A DNA stretch of 64,000 nucleotides from Laspinema palackyanum D2a (GTDB lineage: Bacteria; Cyanobacteriota; Cyanobacteriia; Cyanobacteriales; Laspinemataceae): assembly GCA_025370845.1 (NCBI GenBank), contig JAMXFF010000005.1, positions 41,134 to 105,133 of the forward strand. Direction: 5' to 3'. Every line of letters starts with the position of its first letter. Position 1 is the stretch's first letter. Positions 62,198 to 64,000 of the stretch are shown here, piece after piece. The translations under genes were made by a program, and so were the position numbers. The notes below the pieces were generated by a model. That model was not told the DNA's origin. It did not search any database and saw nothing but the letters and a program-made list of their open reading frames with translations.

Positions 62198-63178
62198 TTA
62201 TTGGCTGACGGTAATCCCCCGATCGCGCAGTTGTTGGACAAAAAACTCTTCTAGCGAAGCACCTGTTAGGTCAATTGTAATCAGCTTACCTCCCATGAGT
62301 TGCAAGCTGGCGAGGAAATCCTGGGGCGACCCTTTTAAATGCCCTTGCCAGCGATCGTCTTCTAAGTCCAAGTCGGGTAACCACTGTTTAAGCACTTCTA
62401 AATTCCCTCCGACTCCTTTGACAAAATACAGGTCAGAAGTCCCCAGTAATTCCTTGAGGGAACCGGAACAAATTAATTCCCCTTGAGCGAGGATGGCGAC
62501 GCGATCGCAAATTTTTTCCACATCGGCGAGGATGTGACTGTTAAAGAAAATCGTTTTCCCTTGTTCTTTCAGAGAAATAATAATTTCCCGCATCTGATAG
62601 CGTCCCAAGGGGTCTAATCCCGACATCGGTTCATCTAAAAACACCACATCCGGATTATTAATCAGTGCCTGGGCCATGCCAATTCGCTGTAACATCCCTT
62701 TAGAATAGTTACGCAGAATCTTATTCCGAGCGGTGGCTTTGGCGAGGCCAACTAGATCCAATAGATCGGGAATGCGCTGACGCTGCTCAGTGGCGGGAAT
62801 TTGGAATAAGTTCGCAGTAAAGACCAAAAATTCCCAGCCGGTTAGATATTTATAAAAATAGGGATTTTCTGGGAGATAACCAATGCGTTCTCGAACAGCG
62901 CGATCGCCCAAAGGCTTTCCAAGTAATAACCCGCGACCCCCACTCGGACGCAAAATGCCCAATAAAATTTTCAGGATGGTTGTTTTCCCGGCCCCATTTG
63001 GGCCCAGCAACCCAAAGGTTTCTCCCTCATACACGGTTAGGGTGCAGTTTTTGAGGGTTTCGACTTGTTTGTTCATCCAAAACCCAGTGCGGTAAGCCTT
63101 TCTCAATTGAAAGGTCTCGATCGCTGGCACTCGCTCAGTGGTTATCGGTTCGGTAGGCCAATCAACGACAGAATCCAT
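62198..63178 (-). CDS. ABC transporter ATP-binding protein (CcmA/NatA-like)
   Basis: This 326-residue ATPase has Walker A GPNGAGKT (59-66), the ABC signature YSKGM (158-162; the usual LSGGQ is altered as in the NatA-like group) and Walker B VVFLDEP (178-184), followed by the D-loop SGLDP. The C-terminal about 90 residues form the extra domain seen in drug- or gliding-type exporters. The N-terminal about 20 residues are a short extension. No permease gene is beside it in this window. Substrate unknown. Confidence 0.92.
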   Translation of the reverse strand: MDSVVDWPTEPITTERVPAIETFQLRKAYRTGFWMNKQVETLKNCTLTVYEGETFGLLGPNGAGKTTILKILLGILRPSGGRGLLLGKPLGDRAVRERIGYLPENPYFYKYLTGWEFLVFTANLFQIPATEQRQRIPDLLDLVGLAKATARNKILRNYSKGMLQRIGMAQALINNPDVVFLDEPMSGLDPLGRYQMREIIISLKEQGKTIFFNSHILADVEKICDRVAILAQGELICSGSLKELLGTSDLYFVKGVGGNLEVLKQWLPDLDLEDDRWQGHLKGSPQDFLASLQLMGGKLITIDLTGASLEEFFVQQLRDRGITVSQ

Positions 63179-63309
63179 GTCCGTTTCCCAATTTCGTGCA
63201 ACCTAATCTTGTTCTATCTTGTCCCGAATTTACCCAAGTTTGCCTCATTTTACATCGTTTCAGGGGCAAGATTCTCTGGATTCCAAGGGATTTTAGGACG
63301 GATGGGGCC

Positions 63310-63545
63310 TTGATTAGAGGGGTTTGGGGTGTTTTTTCTTCTTGGGGGATAACGACTGAAGTCGTTACTACGAACTGAGGATGGGAGCCTGATTTAGCTG
63401 GGTTTGGGGCGGTTTTTCTTCGACTTGGGGGATAACGACTGAAGTCGTTACTACGAACTGGGGATGAGGGTCTCGATTATAGGGGTTTGGGGCGTTTTTT
63501 CTTCGACTTGGGGGATAACGACTGACGTTGTTACTACGAACTGTT
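63310..63545. repeat. Three imperfect tandem repeats with family A core
   Basis: Units of about 83-93 bp combine GGGGTTTGGGG(C/T)G-TTTTTTCTTC with GGGGGATAACGACTGAAGTC. The core AACGACT starts at 63351, 63434 and 63527. The third copy has a changed palindrome (ACTGACGTTGTT). No gene lies in 63179-63618. Confidence 0.8.
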
Positions 63546-63618
63546 GCTTTAATGCTTTTGCTGATCCTGCTGCGACTGCGAAATAGAATGGTTTTAGGGA
63601 GCAAGAGGAAAAAATCCA

Positions 63619-63804
63619 ATGGATCGGTCTAAAGTTATAGCTATTATTACGGGTGCGATTTCCATTTTGCTGGCGATCGCCTACCTGATTGTTGTTCAGT
63701 TGCTTGATTTTCGCGGGGAAATGTTACCGGCTCCCATTGATACGGGAACCCTCATTCCGTCAACCCTGGTAACTGTTGCTACTGTTATCACCCGTCTATG
63801 CTGA
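63619..63804 (+). CDS. Small single-helix membrane protein
   Basis: This 61-residue protein has one N-terminal membrane helix (VIAIITGAISILLAIAYLIV) and a short polar tail ('DFRGEMLPAPIDTGTLIPST'). AGAGGA precedes the ATG. It reads as a conserved-looking small cyanobacterial membrane protein, but I cannot name the family. The stop (63802-63804) overlaps the start of the next gene, so the two are coupled. Confidence 0.75.
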   Translation: MDRSKVIAIITGAISILLAIAYLIVVQLLDFRGEMLPAPIDTGTLIPSTLVTVATVITRLC

Positions 63805-64000
63805 TCAAAAATGTAGGAAGAATCACAGTTCTGTTAGTCCCCTTGGGGTTGGCGTTACCTGTTGCTGCAGCTAACCCAGCACACCTACAGCAACTCTTGG
63901 ACACCAATCGTTGTCCGGGATGCGATTTGCGGGATGCTCAATTAGAAGGGGCGAGCTTGCGCGGTGCCGATTTGTCGGAAGCCAATTTACAGGGGGCCAA
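63798..64000 (+). CDS. Exported pentapeptide-repeat protein, cut off by the window end
   Basis: ATG at 63798 overlaps the end of the previous gene. The visible 67 codons encode a signal peptide (MLIKNVGRITVLLVPLGLAL ... PVAAA), a CPGC motif ('DTNRCPGCDLRDAQLEGA') and the start of A(D/N)LxxA(N/D)L pentapeptide repeats. The NxCxxCDL(R/S) start before pentapeptides is common in exported cyanobacterial pentapeptide proteins. The C-terminus is outside the window. Confidence 0.88.
   Translation, partial: MLIKNVGRITVLLVPLGLALPVAAANPAHLQQLLDTNRCPGCDLRDAQLEGASLRGADLSEANLQGA

Overview
The window comes from a filamentous, non-heterocystous-looking cyanobacterium, probably an Oscillatoria/Laspinema-type genome. 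The HIP1 palindrome GCGATCGC occurs throughout. Cyanobacterium-specific genes are present: the DUF3038/DUF4335 pair, petM, two psb34 copies with RpaB-type HLR1 boxes, a FtsH3-like protease, an SpkB-type kinase and type IV pilin. Intergenic DNA is crowded with dispersed palindromic repeats. No tRNA, rRNA or CRISPR array was seen.

Layout. 0-5.3 kb: DUF3038/DUF4335 pair, a repeat-filled spacer and a TPR protein. 5.3-6.7 kb: an intact ISAs1-family insertion sequence. 6.8-12.2 kb: GH10 xylanase, purB, a small secreted DUF3887 protein and a YifB/ComM-like ATPase. 12.5-13.8 kb: a sigma-70 gene interrupted by an amber codon inside a perfect palindrome. 14.4-16.6 kb: a tandem amino-acid-binding-protein fusion. 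16.8-28 kb: a small nonribosomal peptide synthetase (NRPS) locus plus an MFS exporter. 28-31 kb: decaying toxin-antitoxin genes and an unknown protein. 31-32 kb: tandem psb34 and a HIT protein. 32-35.5 kb: two chemoreceptors. 36-38.5 kb: an Hsp70-like protein followed by six 76-bp hairpin repeats. 38.5-42.5 kb: L,D-transpeptidase, eda and a kinase-WD40 protein. 43-46.4 kb: small genes, ftsH and a class IV aminotransferase. 46.4-52.1 kb: a pilin and surface-modification locus (pilin, SPINDLY-type glycosyltransferase, two methyltransferases). 52.2-55.3 kb: ExbD/ExbB, an AI-2E-type transporter and petM. 55.5-58.2 kb: a triple-HTH protein with a membrane pentapeptide-repeat protein. 58.4-64 kb: GH13 enzyme, GTPase, fasciclin protein, ABC ATPase, a small membrane protein and a truncated pentapeptide-repeat gene.

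The most unusual system is the NRPS locus. The second synthetase (21748-26673) reads TubC docking, condensation, adenylation, carrier, then a terminal domain. A PilZ-like domain is inserted in the adenylation domain between motifs A8 and A9, and the terminal domain resembles cyanobacterial acyl-ACP reductase (AAR), including its catalytic cysteine, rather than a thioesterase or a classical SDR reductase. This suggests release of a peptide aldehyde, with possible c-di-GMP-related control. The first synthetase is broken by an IS and independently by a nonsense codon, so the pathway is probably silent in this strain. All calls rest on reading the sequence; no database search was run.
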